Below are positions 9,153-18,000 of a stretch of DNA of 64,000 nucleotides, piece by piece. Position numbers and translations under genes: made by a program. This stretch comes from Roseivivax lentus. GTDB taxonomy: Bacteria; Pseudomonadota; Alphaproteobacteria; Rhodobacterales; Rhodobacteraceae. The stretch lies in contig NZ_FTOQ01000010.1 of assembly GCF_900156805.1 (NCBI RefSeq), positions 62,001 to 126,000 of the forward strand, read 5' to 3'. A model generated the notes under the pieces. That model was not told the origin of the DNA. It worked only from the letters and a program-made list of their open reading frames with translations, and ran no database searches. Numbering within the stretch: the stretch's first letter is position 1; the number at the start of each line of letters is the position of its first letter.

Positions 9153-11677
9153 CGGCCTCCCTCCGCGACGATGGTCAGGCTGCCCTCGGAGGGGCGGTTG
9201 GGATCGTTCGACAGGATCGGGATCTCGCGCGGCCCGAAACTGAGCACGCCCGCATCAAGCCCTTCGTCGGTCATCCGTCCGGCGCGGCTGAACCGGGTGA
9301 TGCGCACATCCGACACGCCGTCCACCTCGAGCGCCGCCTCGTAGAGCCGGCTGAGATAGATATCGGACGAGAAGGTGATGTTGTCGGGATGGAAATAGCC
9401 GCGCCGCCCGTCGCGCATCAGCCCGGTGGAGAACCGGTCTTCCAGCGCCTCGGCGATCCGGTCGGCAAAGGCGTCGGGTTCGGCGCAGGCCTTCAGCTCG
9501 ATGGCCAGCGGCACGTAGACCGGGGCGTCGATGGCCAGGTCGTGGCCCATCATCCGGAACGGTTCGAGATAGGCCAACAGTGCACGGCGGAAGTCCGTGT
9601 CGATCTCGAGGCCGCCCACCCGGTCCACGGTCAGAAAGATCGCCGTCCACCCGCCGAGATCGCGCTTGCGCGCCTGCGCGCGCTGCACGTCGTCGCGATC
9701 CGTCAGCAGCGCCTCGTAATCGGCCAGCGTGACGGCGCGGTACTGGCGGGTGAAGGCCAAGGGCGCGCGCTGGCGGATCTCGGCGATGGTCTCGCGGTTG
9801 CGCCCGCCGGTCGCTGCAAGCGGGTTGGTCACCGAGGCGACATTCGGCGCGACGATGCCCGAGGCCGCGATATGCGCGATGGCCTCGGCCCCCACATTGC
9901 CCGCCGTGCCCGTGCCCACGCGGTAGCGCGCCTCGAAGGTCTCGCCGGGCTCAGGCGTCTTGCCGTGCAGGCCCTCGGTGCCGCCGGGCGCCGCCCAGAA
10001 GCGCAGCCGCGTGGTCCCATCCGCCTCGACTTCGGGCACGAAGGCCAGCGCGTCGGCAGCGGTGCCGATGAAATCCGCGCGCGGCGTCCATGGATCGGCT
10101 TCGGCATCGCAACTGAGCGTGATCGCCGCCACCGCATCTTCCGGCGGCACCGTCAGGTAGGCAGCGGCGGCCAGGGTGTCGGCAGGCACGAAGGGGCGCA
10201 CCGCATGGGTCAGATCGCGCCGGGACAGGTGCGGCCGGAACGAACGCGGGCGGTCGAGTGCGGAAAGCGGTGTGCCCACCGGCAGGTCCTCGGGATCGAA
10301 CAGGCCACGCGCGGCGCCCAGGGGCTCGGGCTCCGGCAGGGTGAAGCCGTGATCGGCCAGCACGATATTGCCGAGCGCGATGGCCATGGGCTCGGTCTCG
10401 CCCGGAGCCAGCCCCACATGCAGATCGAAGCCGAGCGCGTCTTCCGCCGCCCAGCGGATCCGCAGAAGCGGCAGGTCGATGGGCCCCGCGCCGATATCCA
10501 CCTGTTCCAGAGGGTCGGTCAGGACGACGGGCGCCTCGGTCAGCCGCACGGCCTGGCGGCATGCGGGATCGGCATCCGCCGCCCGCCGCGTTCCCGGGTC
10601 GCGCAGCTGCGACAGGATCAGGATATCGCCGGCCTGCAGCTGCACGTCGCTTTGCGGATTGCGCAGCCAGGCCTCGGTTGCGCCCTTGGCGAGCACCGCG
10701 TTGGGATCGCCCCAATGGTGCAGCTCGATGTCGTGGTTGGTGTCGTGCAGCGTCACCGGATCGGGCACTAGGTTACCCGTGACGGCATCCCGCACCCTCG
10801 GAGTGACCGGTTCGAAGGCCACCGCGCCGTGGCGCAGCTCGCGTTCGACCTCGGAAAGCGCGATCACCGGCTCGCGCGTGGTCCGCGACCGGGTCAGGAA
10901 GGCCACGCCGGTTTCCGGCAGCGCGAAGGGCGGCACGCCGGGCCGCAGGCGCACCTGTACGAAGGTCCGCGCGCTCACCCCGTTATGGGCGCGGTAGCCG
11001 GTCAGCCGCGCATGGCGCATGGCCGAGCTGCGCAGCCGCGCCGACCCGAGGCTGTATTCGGTGCCGACATGATCGAGCTTGTAGCTCAGCTCGTCGCCCA
11101 CGCTGGCCAGCCATTCCACCAGCGTCACGCCGAGGCTGGCGGGGTTGCGCTCGGTCCAGTCGGGCACGGTGACGGCCATCCGGTCGAGCATCATCCGCCG
11201 GTAACTCTCGTAATCGCGCGCCAGATGGTCCAGGCGCGGCTCGGTCACCGGCGGCTCCGGCGGCAGCGGCGGATCCTCGCAATCCAGATCGGTGTCGCAA
11301 TGCACCCGGAAGCGGAACTCGACGCTGCGCAGCAGGGGGTCGATGCCCGCGACGGCCTCGTCGATGCTCAGAACATAGGTCGAGAAATCGCCCACCCGGT
11401 TGACCGTGACCGTCAGCACCCGCCCGTTCGAGGCGGTGCCCAGCGGACGCACCGCCGGAAACCGGTCGCCGCCGCGAATGGTCAGATCGCCCGGCCCGAG
11501 CGCCGCGCCGCCCGACGGCCGTCCCCCGGCCTCGCCCGGCAGCGGATGCACCATCGTCACCCGAAGGATCGTCGGATCCGCCAGATCCACCTCGATCCCG
11601 GCGATGCCGTTGATATCCGCCGCCGAGGCGGCGAGCCGTTCGCGGCGCTGATCGAGAAAGCTTTCCACCCGCGCCAT
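9149..11677 (-). CDS. eCIS putative baseplate assembly protein, Afp11/gp6-like (Baseplate_J)
   Basis: The protein has 842 residues. A short N-terminal domain is followed by YRRMMLDRMAVTVPDWTERN and LGVTLVEWLASVGDELSYKL, both hallmarks of the Afp11-type wedge protein. The C-terminal third has the J-like core (VTNPLAATGGRNRETIAEIR, then QYRAVTLADYEALLTDRDDV). T4 gp6 and Afp11 homologues build the inner iris of the baseplate and change shape when the sheath contracts. The start lies three bases after the stop of the gp25-like gene. The 3' end overlaps the next gene by four bases. Seen: family motifs and operon context. Inferred: role in this particle. Confidence 0.88.
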   Translation of the reverse strand: MARVESFLDQRRERLAASAADINGIAGIEVDLADPTILRVTMVHPLPGEAGGRPSGGAALGPGDLTIRGGDRFPAVRPLGTASNGRVLTVTVNRVGDFSTYVLSIDEAVAGIDPLLRSVEFRFRVHCDTDLDCEDPPLPPEPPVTEPRLDHLARDYESYRRMMLDRMAVTVPDWTERNPASLGVTLVEWLASVGDELSYKLDHVGTEYSLGSARLRSSAMRHARLTGYRAHNGVSARTFVQVRLRPGVPPFALPETGVAFLTRSRTTREPVIALSEVERELRHGAVAFEPVTPRVRDAVTGNLVPDPVTLHDTNHDIELHHWGDPNAVLAKGATEAWLRNPQSDVQLQAGDILILSQLRDPGTRRAADADPACRQAVRLTEAPVVLTDPLEQVDIGAGPIDLPLLRIRWAAEDALGFDLHVGLAPGETEPMAIALGNIVLADHGFTLPEPEPLGAARGLFDPEDLPVGTPLSALDRPRSFRPHLSRRDLTHAVRPFVPADTLAAAAYLTVPPEDAVAAITLSCDAEADPWTPRADFIGTAADALAFVPEVEADGTTRLRFWAAPGGTEGLHGKTPEPGETFEARYRVGTGTAGNVGAEAIAHIAASGIVAPNVASVTNPLAATGGRNRETIAEIRQRAPLAFTRQYRAVTLADYEALLTDRDDVQRAQARKRDLGGWTAIFLTVDRVGGLEIDTDFRRALLAYLEPFRMMGHDLAIDAPVYVPLAIELKACAEPDAFADRIAEALEDRFSTGLMRDGRRGYFHPDNITFSSDIYLSRLYEAALEVDGVSDVRITRFSRAGRMTDEGLDAGVLSFGPREIPILSNDPNRPSEGSLTIVAEGGR

Positions 11678-11680
11678 CGC

Positions 11681-12040
11681 CTAGACCTCCCGCGAGAAGG
11701 TGTCTGTGACGCGCTCGTCCTCGCCGGTGACCACATAGGTGAGCGTGATGTTGAGCTGACCCTCGTCGCGCGCCACCTCCAGCGCCTCGATGCTGACCAC
11801 GTTGCTCAGATGCTGCTGGATCGCCGACTGGATGAGGAATTCGGCGGCGGTCTCCAGCGCCTCGTTATTGGCATCGAAGAGCATCTCGTGGATGCCCGAG
11901 CCGAAGCCCGGTCGCATCACCCGCTCGCCGGGCGCGGTGAAGAGCACCGCCTCGATCATGTCGCGCACATGGGCCTGACGGTCCTCGGTGGTCGCCGTCC
12001 GTCCGGTGCCGTCGATCCGGAATGGCTGCGAGAGATACAT
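11681..12040 (-). CDS. eCIS gp25-like baseplate wedge protein (Afp9)
   Basis: This 119-residue protein belongs to the GPW/gp25 family, the most conserved baseplate wedge protein of contractile machines. It has the expected size and motifs: the central RVMRPGFGSGIHEMLFDANN (matching the family's R-P-x-F-G-x-G-L-x-x-x-x-F core), then an amphipathic helix and a beta-strand end. The gp25 protein joins the wedge to the first sheath ring and templates sheath assembly. It lies 18 bases after the PAAR-like gene and three bases before the Afp11-like gene. The family call is secure. Confidence 0.93.
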   Translation of the reverse strand: MYLSQPFRIDGTGRTATTEDRQAHVRDMIEAVLFTAPGERVMRPGFGSGIHEMLFDANNEALETAAEFLIQSAIQQHLSNVVSIEALEVARDEGQLNITLTYVVTGEDERVTDTFSREV

Positions 12041-12058
12041 GACCGGGCCCTCCTTTCG

Positions 12059-12388
12059 CTATTGCCCGCGCACGCGGGTCTGCTGCATGACCACCTGCGG
12101 GGTGCCCTGCACGCCGAGCGGGCCGTTGCAGATCCCTTGCGAGGTCGAGAGGAGCGCCGGCTGTCCCTCGATGCGCAGCCGCGTCGCGGGCGTGGTCCAT
12201 TGCACGATCGTGCAGGGTTTCGGCGCGGGCTCCGGCGTGGTGAACGGGCATCCGGCGATCATGTAGGTATGGGCCATCGTCGTGGCCGGCTGGCCGCCCA
12301 GCTTCACCCGCAGCGAGGCGGTCGTGGGATTGGCCTGCCCGGCATGGCTGCACATGACCTGCGCCCCCTGATGCAGAAGAAAGCTCAT
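12059..12388 (-). CDS. eCIS PAAR-like spike tip protein
   Basis: The protein has 109 residues, from the ATG at 12386-12388, which overlaps the stop of the spike gene by one base. The sequence is rich in Gly, Thr, Pro and Cys (MSFLLHQGAQVMCSHAGQAN, then TYMIAGCPFTT), like PAAR and DUF4280-type proteins that form the sharp cone on top of VgrG/gp5 spikes. The Cys and His residues at the N-terminus and in the IAGCPF motif could bind a metal at the tip, as in PAAR structures. Placement directly after the gp5-like spike supports the call. Metal binding is inferred. Confidence 0.82.
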   Translation of the reverse strand: MSFLLHQGAQVMCSHAGQANPTTASLRVKLGGQPATTMAHTYMIAGCPFTTPEPAPKPCTIVQWTTPATRLRIEGQPALLSTSQGICNGPLGVQGTPQVVMQQTRVRGQ

Positions 12389-12885
12389 CACACCACCTCC
12401 AGCGCGCCGTTGTTGACGCTGACCTGCGGGCCCGAAAGCTCGATCCTGGCGCCGCTCGAGGTCTCCAGCGTGATGCCCTGCGCGGTGATCGTGATCCGGT
12501 GGCCCGCTGGCGTCTCGATGGTCACCGGCGCCGCCGGGTTCGCCTCGTCGAGGGTGACGGTCGCACCGGGCGTCTTGATGAGCTTGGTGAGCGGCAGGTT
12601 GCCCGGGCATTCGCCCTCGCCCCAGAAACAACCCGCCCAGATCGGGCTGTTGATGTCGCCCGCCTCGAACTCGACCCAGATATTGGCGCCCACCGGCGGC
12701 ATGAGGAACAGACCCTGGTCGGGCCCCGCATAGGGCACCGAGGGCATCGCCCAGTTCAGCGTGTTGGTGCCGTAGACCGAGGGCACCTGAACCTGCAGCC
12801 GCCCCTTCCGGTTCGGATCGATATTGTTCACGACGGTGCCGCGATACTTGCCGAAAAAGCCGCGGATGGTGGATTGGTCGGTCAT
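12388..12885 (-). CDS. eCIS gp5/baseplate-V-like spike protein (OB-fold plus beta-helix)
   Basis: The protein has 165 residues. Its ATG at 12883-12885 overlaps the stop of the gp27-like hub gene (ATGA). The N-terminus (GKYRGTVVNNIDPNRKGRLQ, then PYAGPDQGLFLMPPVGANIW and VEFEAGD) is the Phage_base_V/gp5 OB-fold that sits under the spike. The last 50 residues form a beta-helical needle-like segment (PVTIETPAGHRITITAQGI). In Afp, PVC and T6SS these parts are fused to the gp27 domain as one VgrG-like protein (Afp8); here hub and spike are separate genes. Domain assignment is seen; assembly as a trimer is known for the family. Confidence 0.9.
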   Translation of the reverse strand: MTDQSTIRGFFGKYRGTVVNNIDPNRKGRLQVQVPSVYGTNTLNWAMPSVPYAGPDQGLFLMPPVGANIWVEFEAGDINSPIWAGCFWGEGECPGNLPLTKLIKTPGATVTLDEANPAAPVTIETPAGHRITITAQGITLETSSGARIELSGPQVSVNNGALEVV

Positions 12886-14024
12886 GGCAACACCACGGGA
12901 ACGTTGGTGCCCGTTCCCTCCCGGTTGAGGGTGAAGGATTGCAGCCACGCGCCGCGGCTGATCTTGTGCACCACGCTCTGGACGTAATAGAGCCCGTCAT
13001 GATCGAGCCCGGCCCCGCGCATGCCCACGAGGCCGCGGGTCTGCAGCACGGCGCCGTAGCGCCCGGTATCGAGATCGCCCTTGACCGTCACGACATCCGT
13101 CGTCGCATCCGATTGCGACTGCGCCTCGCCCACGGCCTGCGCCGCGCTCTGCGCGCCGCTGGCGCGGAAGAGGTTGCGCCGGATCACCCCGGCATTGGCC
13201 AGCGCCGGGACCTGCGCCAACGGCGGCCGCTGCGGCGCCACCGATTGCACCGGAACCGACTGGCCGCTCTGCCGGTCCTGCACCTGGCCCGCCACGTTCG
13301 CGGCCTCCGACGCGGCGTTCTCGAAGCTCAGCCCGGACACGTTGTTCTCGGGGCCCATATCGGTGGTGATGGCGCGCTGCGGAACGCCGATCCGGGGCTT
13401 CGGCCCCCAATAGGCGACCGAGGTCAAGGGCGCGGGCCCCGGGATCAGCGTGAAGATGCTGTCATGGGCTTCCGCGAGCTCGCTCAGATAGGCGTAATCG
13501 GTGCCGCGCTGCATCGGCACGCGGTCGATCGGGTTGGGGCGTTCGGCGGCGCTGGGCGGGATCACCAGGGGGACCACCCCGAGCCGGGCATAGCCCAGAA
13601 GCACCAGCGCCGCGATCTCGCCCGGGCCCTGCGCCGGATGCGCCACCTCGCGTTCCTCGCGGTCCATGGCGAAGGTCAGGTCCTTGCCCCGCACATGCAG
13701 CATCGCCGGGCCATCGCCCTCGGACGGCTTGAACTCGGCGGTCTCGACGATCCCGTCCATCAGCACTTCGGGGCGGATGCCGATCACCGATGTCAGCACC
13801 ACCCGCGCGCCCGCCTTCAGCGCGGGCTCCACCATCACCGGGAAGACGCCGGCCAGGGCGGGGGACCGCACCGCGCTGAAGACCAACTCGAAACCCGACC
13901 GCTCGCTGTCGGAAATGGCGATCTCGGCGGAGACGAACTGCTCCATGATCGGCAGTGGCAGCGGGCGCGGCACGCCCTGCCCCGCCATGACCGAAAACCC
14001 TGCGCCGAGTAGATCATCGAGCAT
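12882..14024 (-). CDS. eCIS gp27-like hub protein (N-terminal half of a VgrG/Afp8 equivalent)
   Basis: The protein has 380 residues and resembles the phage late control D/gp27 hub: an N-terminal beta-barrel (PVMVEPALKAGARVVLTSVI), a central segment with TFAMDREEREVAHP, and a C-terminal region ending in GLYYVQSVVHKISRGAWLQS, a typical hub C-terminus. The hub forms the symmetry adaptor between the tube and the trimeric spike. A low-complexity Gln/Pro/Ala-rich linker occupies about residues 245-310. The gene ends with ATGA shared with the spike gene, so coupled synthesis of the two halves is expected. The split arrangement is directly visible; the functional equivalence to Afp8 is inferred from order and motifs. 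Confidence 0.85.
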   Translation of the reverse strand: MLDDLLGAGFSVMAGQGVPRPLPLPIMEQFVSAEIAISDSERSGFELVFSAVRSPALAGVFPVMVEPALKAGARVVLTSVIGIRPEVLMDGIVETAEFKPSEGDGPAMLHVRGKDLTFAMDREEREVAHPAQGPGEIAALVLLGYARLGVVPLVIPPSAAERPNPIDRVPMQRGTDYAYLSELAEAHDSIFTLIPGPAPLTSVAYWGPKPRIGVPQRAITTDMGPENNVSGLSFENAASEAANVAGQVQDRQSGQSVPVQSVAPQRPPLAQVPALANAGVIRRNLFRASGAQSAAQAVGEAQSQSDATTDVVTVKGDLDTGRYGAVLQTRGLVGMRGAGLDHDGLYYVQSVVHKISRGAWLQSFTLNREGTGTNVPVVLP

Positions 14025-14030
14025 GTCGTA

Positions 14031-14378
14031 TCACTCCCCCGGCTCGATCTGCGACAGCCTGAGCTTGCGCACCGCTCGCATCTCCGCGCGGCGCGGCGTG
14101 ACCTCGGGGATCGCGCCCTCGGTGGGGCGCGGCGTGTCGGCCAGCGTCAGCGGATCGGGATCGGGATTGGCATCCATCACCCGCCAGAAAAGGCGCGCAT
14201 CGCCATAGGCACGCTCTGCCACGAGGTCGAGCCGGTCGCCGTCCTGCACGCGGATTTCAGCGATAATGCTCTGGTTTTCAGGGATTTTCCGCCGGGCCAC
14301 ATAGCTGATCTCGCGCCCGTCGGCGTCGATATAGGTCTTGATGGGCCGATTGACGTAGCGGCTGGATCTGTCGAACAT
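14031..14378 (-). CDS. eCIS LysM-like / gp53-like small baseplate protein
   Basis: The protein has 115 residues. After an unusual N-terminus (SSRYVNRPIKTYIDADGREI) it contains a LysM/gp53-like core (QDGDRLDLVAERAYGDARLF, then WRVMDANPD). In T4, gp53 is a LysM-like wedge clamp. In AFP-like systems, a LysM domain is often the C-terminal part of Afp7. Here it is a separate gene directly after the tube-adaptor gene and before the hub. The gap to the upstream gene is 14 bases, and it lies six bases before the hub start. Binding to the cell-wall polymer is not implied: in this position the LysM fold is usually structural. Confidence 0.8.
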   Translation of the reverse strand: MFDRSSRYVNRPIKTYIDADGREISYVARRKIPENQSIIAEIRVQDGDRLDLVAERAYGDARLFWRVMDANPDPDPLTLADTPRPTEGAIPEVTPRRAEMRAVRKLRLSQIEPGE

Positions 14379-14392
14379 GACGGCGTCTCCTC

Positions 14393-15043
14393 CTACAGGA
14401 TCGCGATATCGGAGCCGAGCACGCGGCCCAGCGAATTGACCTGCCCGACCGCCGCCATCGTCTCCTTGACGATCTGGTGGCTGAGGAACATCGCGTAGCC
14501 CGGATGGCTGATCTGCAGGTCGGAAGTGCTGAGAACCGCGAGGTCCATCGCCACCTTGGCCCGGATCGGGTTCAGGTTCGGATCGAAGGCTTCCTCGGTG
14601 ATGTTCAGGCTCGAGATCCTGACAGGCAGGATCCGCGACCTGCCCCAGACGAAGACGGTGAAGAGCGCCTTGGGGGGCAGGACCTCGACCCGGCCCGCCG
14701 CCATCATGACGCTGTTCGCGATGACCGTGGCCGACAAGGGATAGATCAGCGTCTCGAACTGCGCGAGCCGCGCATGCAAGCCGATGGTGCGCGCAGTGGC
14801 ATCGTCGCGTTCCAGATCGTCGGTCGCATCGAGCACCGTCTCGATCTTGTAGGTCTCCTTCGGCGCCCCGGCGAGGCGGAAGGTCTCGGTGCCGCCCTCG
14901 CTTTCGGCGAGATTGGCCTCGACGGTGCGGCTCATGGTGTCGGGATTGATCTGGAACGGGATCACCGCCGGGATCGGCACCGGCAGGCGGAACGCGACGA
15001 TGGCGGCTTTCAACAGGCGCGGGGAGCGGGAATATCCGGTCAT
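14393..15043 (-). CDS. eCIS tube-family adaptor protein (CIS_tube/Afp7-like)
   Basis: The protein has 216 residues and matches the 'contractile injection system tube protein' type: VIPFQINPDTMSRTVEANLA near the N-terminus, YKIETVLDATDDLERDDATA and ETLIYPLSA in the middle, then VWGRSRILPVRISSLNITEE and FDPNLNPIRAKVAMDLAVL. The family forms the adaptor ring between the hub and the inner tube. It starts one base after the stop of the DUF4157 gene and is followed by the LysM-like gene, which in many clusters is fused to it. Family assignment is by motif; the adaptor role is from known relatives. Confidence 0.83.
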   Translation of the reverse strand: MTGYSRSPRLLKAAIVAFRLPVPIPAVIPFQINPDTMSRTVEANLAESEGGTETFRLAGAPKETYKIETVLDATDDLERDDATARTIGLHARLAQFETLIYPLSATVIANSVMMAAGRVEVLPPKALFTVFVWGRSRILPVRISSLNITEEAFDPNLNPIRAKVAMDLAVLSTSDLQISHPGYAMFLSHQIVKETMAAVGQVNSLGRVLGSDIAIL

Positions 15044-15044
15044 G

Positions 15045-18000
15045 TCATGTGGTCCTCACCGTGTTGATATTGTTTGAAAGCTCTTGGTAGACGGTCTCGA
15101 ATTCACTCGCGTACCGTGTCTTCAGCGTGCCGTAATCCACCGCGCCGCTGCCGGTCTTCGAGGCGAAATACTCGAAGTAGAACCGCCCGCCCTGCGCGCG
15201 GGGGCTGCGTTCTCCGCGCCAGATCGTCTCGCGGTAGAAGCTCAGGATACCGGTGCCGATCTCGTCCACCTCGCGGAAGAGCACCGTGCCGTCGGTCAGT
15301 TCCTTCTGAACGATTTCGGTCGTCAGCCTGGTGTTCCAGGTGCCATGACCGCCCTCCTGTCCGTGGATCTCGGTGCTTTGCGCACCGCCGCTGACCCGCG
15401 CGGAAATGGCGCCGGGATGGCCTTGCAGAATGCCCACCTCATCGCCTTCATGCGGACCGCCCGGCGGATACCAGGCGAAGCGTTCCTCATCCGGCAGATC
15501 GGACATCGGCGTGTCCGCATATTCCGCGCTTTCGCGGTGTTCCGGCGCCTTGTAGGTGATCGTCACCTCCTGCGCAGGAAATCCCGCGCCCGGGCGGAAG
15601 ATCAGCTTCGACGTGGGCGTGCGGACCTCGTGCTGGAACTGGATGAGTTCGAACGCCCCGGCCGCTTCGTCGAGGTTTCCGCCCGCAGCCCGGTTCGCCG
15701 CGGTCTCCACGATGGTATTGGCCAGCGTCGAGGGGATCCATTCGTGCTGGCGGCCCCTTGCGCCGCGCACCGCTTGTGCCATCCGCTCGCGGTTTTTCTG
15801 ACCCCGCTTGGAACCGGATTGACCGGCGGCATCTATGCCCACGAAGAACGTGATGGGCTTGTCGTCGCCGGTGGTGTCGCCTTCGACATTGGCGTCATCC
15901 TCGTGGGCGTATTTCCCCCATGCCTGGTTGGCGATCTCGGTCTGGAACGTGGTCAGCGTCTGCAGCGACTCGTAATAGGTGCCGGTCACCTTTTTGAACG
16001 CCTTGTCGTATTCGAGGCCGGTCCTCTCAGCCGCGAGGGTCTCGACGATGCTTCTGACCGCGTTCACCGCATTCGCGCCGACATCGCTTTCGCCGTCGAG
16101 CACCGCCACGAGCAGACTGCGCCGATGCGCGGGCGTGTTGAGCGCGGGCGTGAGCTTGCGGTCGAGGAACTGCGTGATGGCCTCTTCGGTCGGCGCCTCG
16201 CCGCGCGCGGCCTCCAGGATAGCCCCGACCGCGCTTCGGTATCCCGCCTCGTCGGCGCGCTGGATGATCCCGCCCGTGCCGCCTTCCCGCCGGGCGGCGG
16301 GGGTCAGCCAGGCGCCGGGCAATGCCGTCTCTCCGGCGATCCTCGCGCGGGCCTCGGGCCAGTCGAGCAGCGCGTAGTCGCGGGCATTCAGGTTCGGCAG
16401 CACGTTGCGCGTCAGTTGTTCGGCGACCGTCGGATGGACGTGGTCCCGGATGGCCTCGGCGTATTTCTCGGCCAGATCCGGTTCCGGGTCGATCCCGAAG
16501 AACTCCAGCACCTGCTCGAGCGCGCTCTTGGTGTCCTCGGCCTGAGCCGCGACTTCCTGGACGTCAGACTGTGCCTCGGTTTGCTCCTGCGGCGTGGCAT
16601 TCTCCTCGCCGGCCTCGTTCAGGCTGTCTTCGGCCTCTTCCGCCTCCGCGTCGAGAAGGCCCTCTTCCTCCTTGGCGCGGTCGACGAGCCGTTGCAGATC
16701 GGTGCGCTTCTGGCTGCGCACCTCGCCCTGCCACGCGTTTTCCTCGGCCACGGCGTCGAACGGCGCGCCCATCCGGGTGTCGAGCCATGTCGCAAGCGGC
16801 ATGGGCGTCGAGCGGATCATCGGCACGACCGTTTCGCCCTGATCGGCGATGGACAGCGTATGGCTCTCGCCCCCGCCCCGCACCGCGACGGGCCGCATGA
16901 TCTCGCCCGGGGCCTCGCCATCGGGCGCTGCGCCCTCCGCGCCTGCGCCCCCGCCCCTTCCGGTGAACCGCGCCACGACGCGCTGGATCAGACTGACGAT
17001 GGCATCCTCGATGGCCTGGCGCACATCGGCAATGATGCGCTGCACCCGTCCCGCCACGTTGCCGAGGCCGAGCAGCCGCGCCAGAAGGTCGATCGCAACC
17101 GGCAGAAGCCGCGCCAGCACCCGCTCGACGCCCTGCATCGCGGGATCGAGCACGCCGGTCGCGATCTCCCACATCGTGTTGATGATGGTCTCGGCGACGG
17201 CGAAGATGCGCGCCAGCTGATCCTTCAGGAACATGACGAAATTCCAGATCGTCAGCACCAGCTTGATCAGCGCCCCGACCGGGTTGAAAAGGCTCACGAG
17301 CCAGGTGATCGCGGCCATCACGATGCGCTCGACGAGGAATGTCTTGATCTGGTCCAGCACGGTGTCCTTGAGGCGGCCCAGATCCTCCTGGATCTTCTCC
17401 CAGAGTGCGGACCAGCCGCCGGTGATCAGCTCCGTCGCGTAGGAGATGAAGAACTCGATCTTCTCCACGGCGGCCTCGCCCAGAATGCGCACCGCCACCC
17501 GCCGCATCATGTCCACGGTCAGGCCGAGGATTTGTCGGGCGAGATCGAGCAGCCCCCAAAGATCCCAGCGCTCCGGCATGGTGATGCCGCCGCCGAGCGC
17601 GCCCGTCAGCCAGGAGATGATGCCCGCCTGCAGATGGGTCAGGAAATTGTCGGCGAACCGGCCGATGCCGCCGGTCACGGAATCGACGAGGTTCGACAGG
17701 AAGCCCAGCGGATCGTCGATGATCAGGTCGAGCGATTCCTCCACCCGCGCGATGATCTCGTAAAAGGCGGCGGGCTGGATGCCGAGGGCGTAGAGGATGG
17801 GCTCCAGCACCAGCTTGGCGAGCGCCGCCCAATCGCCGGTCAGCGCGGCCCGCGCGATGGCCAGCGCGGCATTCACCGCCGCCTGGTAGGCCGCGAGGAT
17901 GGCGTCGATGCCGGCGGCCAGCGCGTCGAGCAGGTTGGCGATGCCGGCCTTCAGCCCCTCGGCCACCACGTCGACGGCGGCCTGGGCCAGCTCGACAGCG

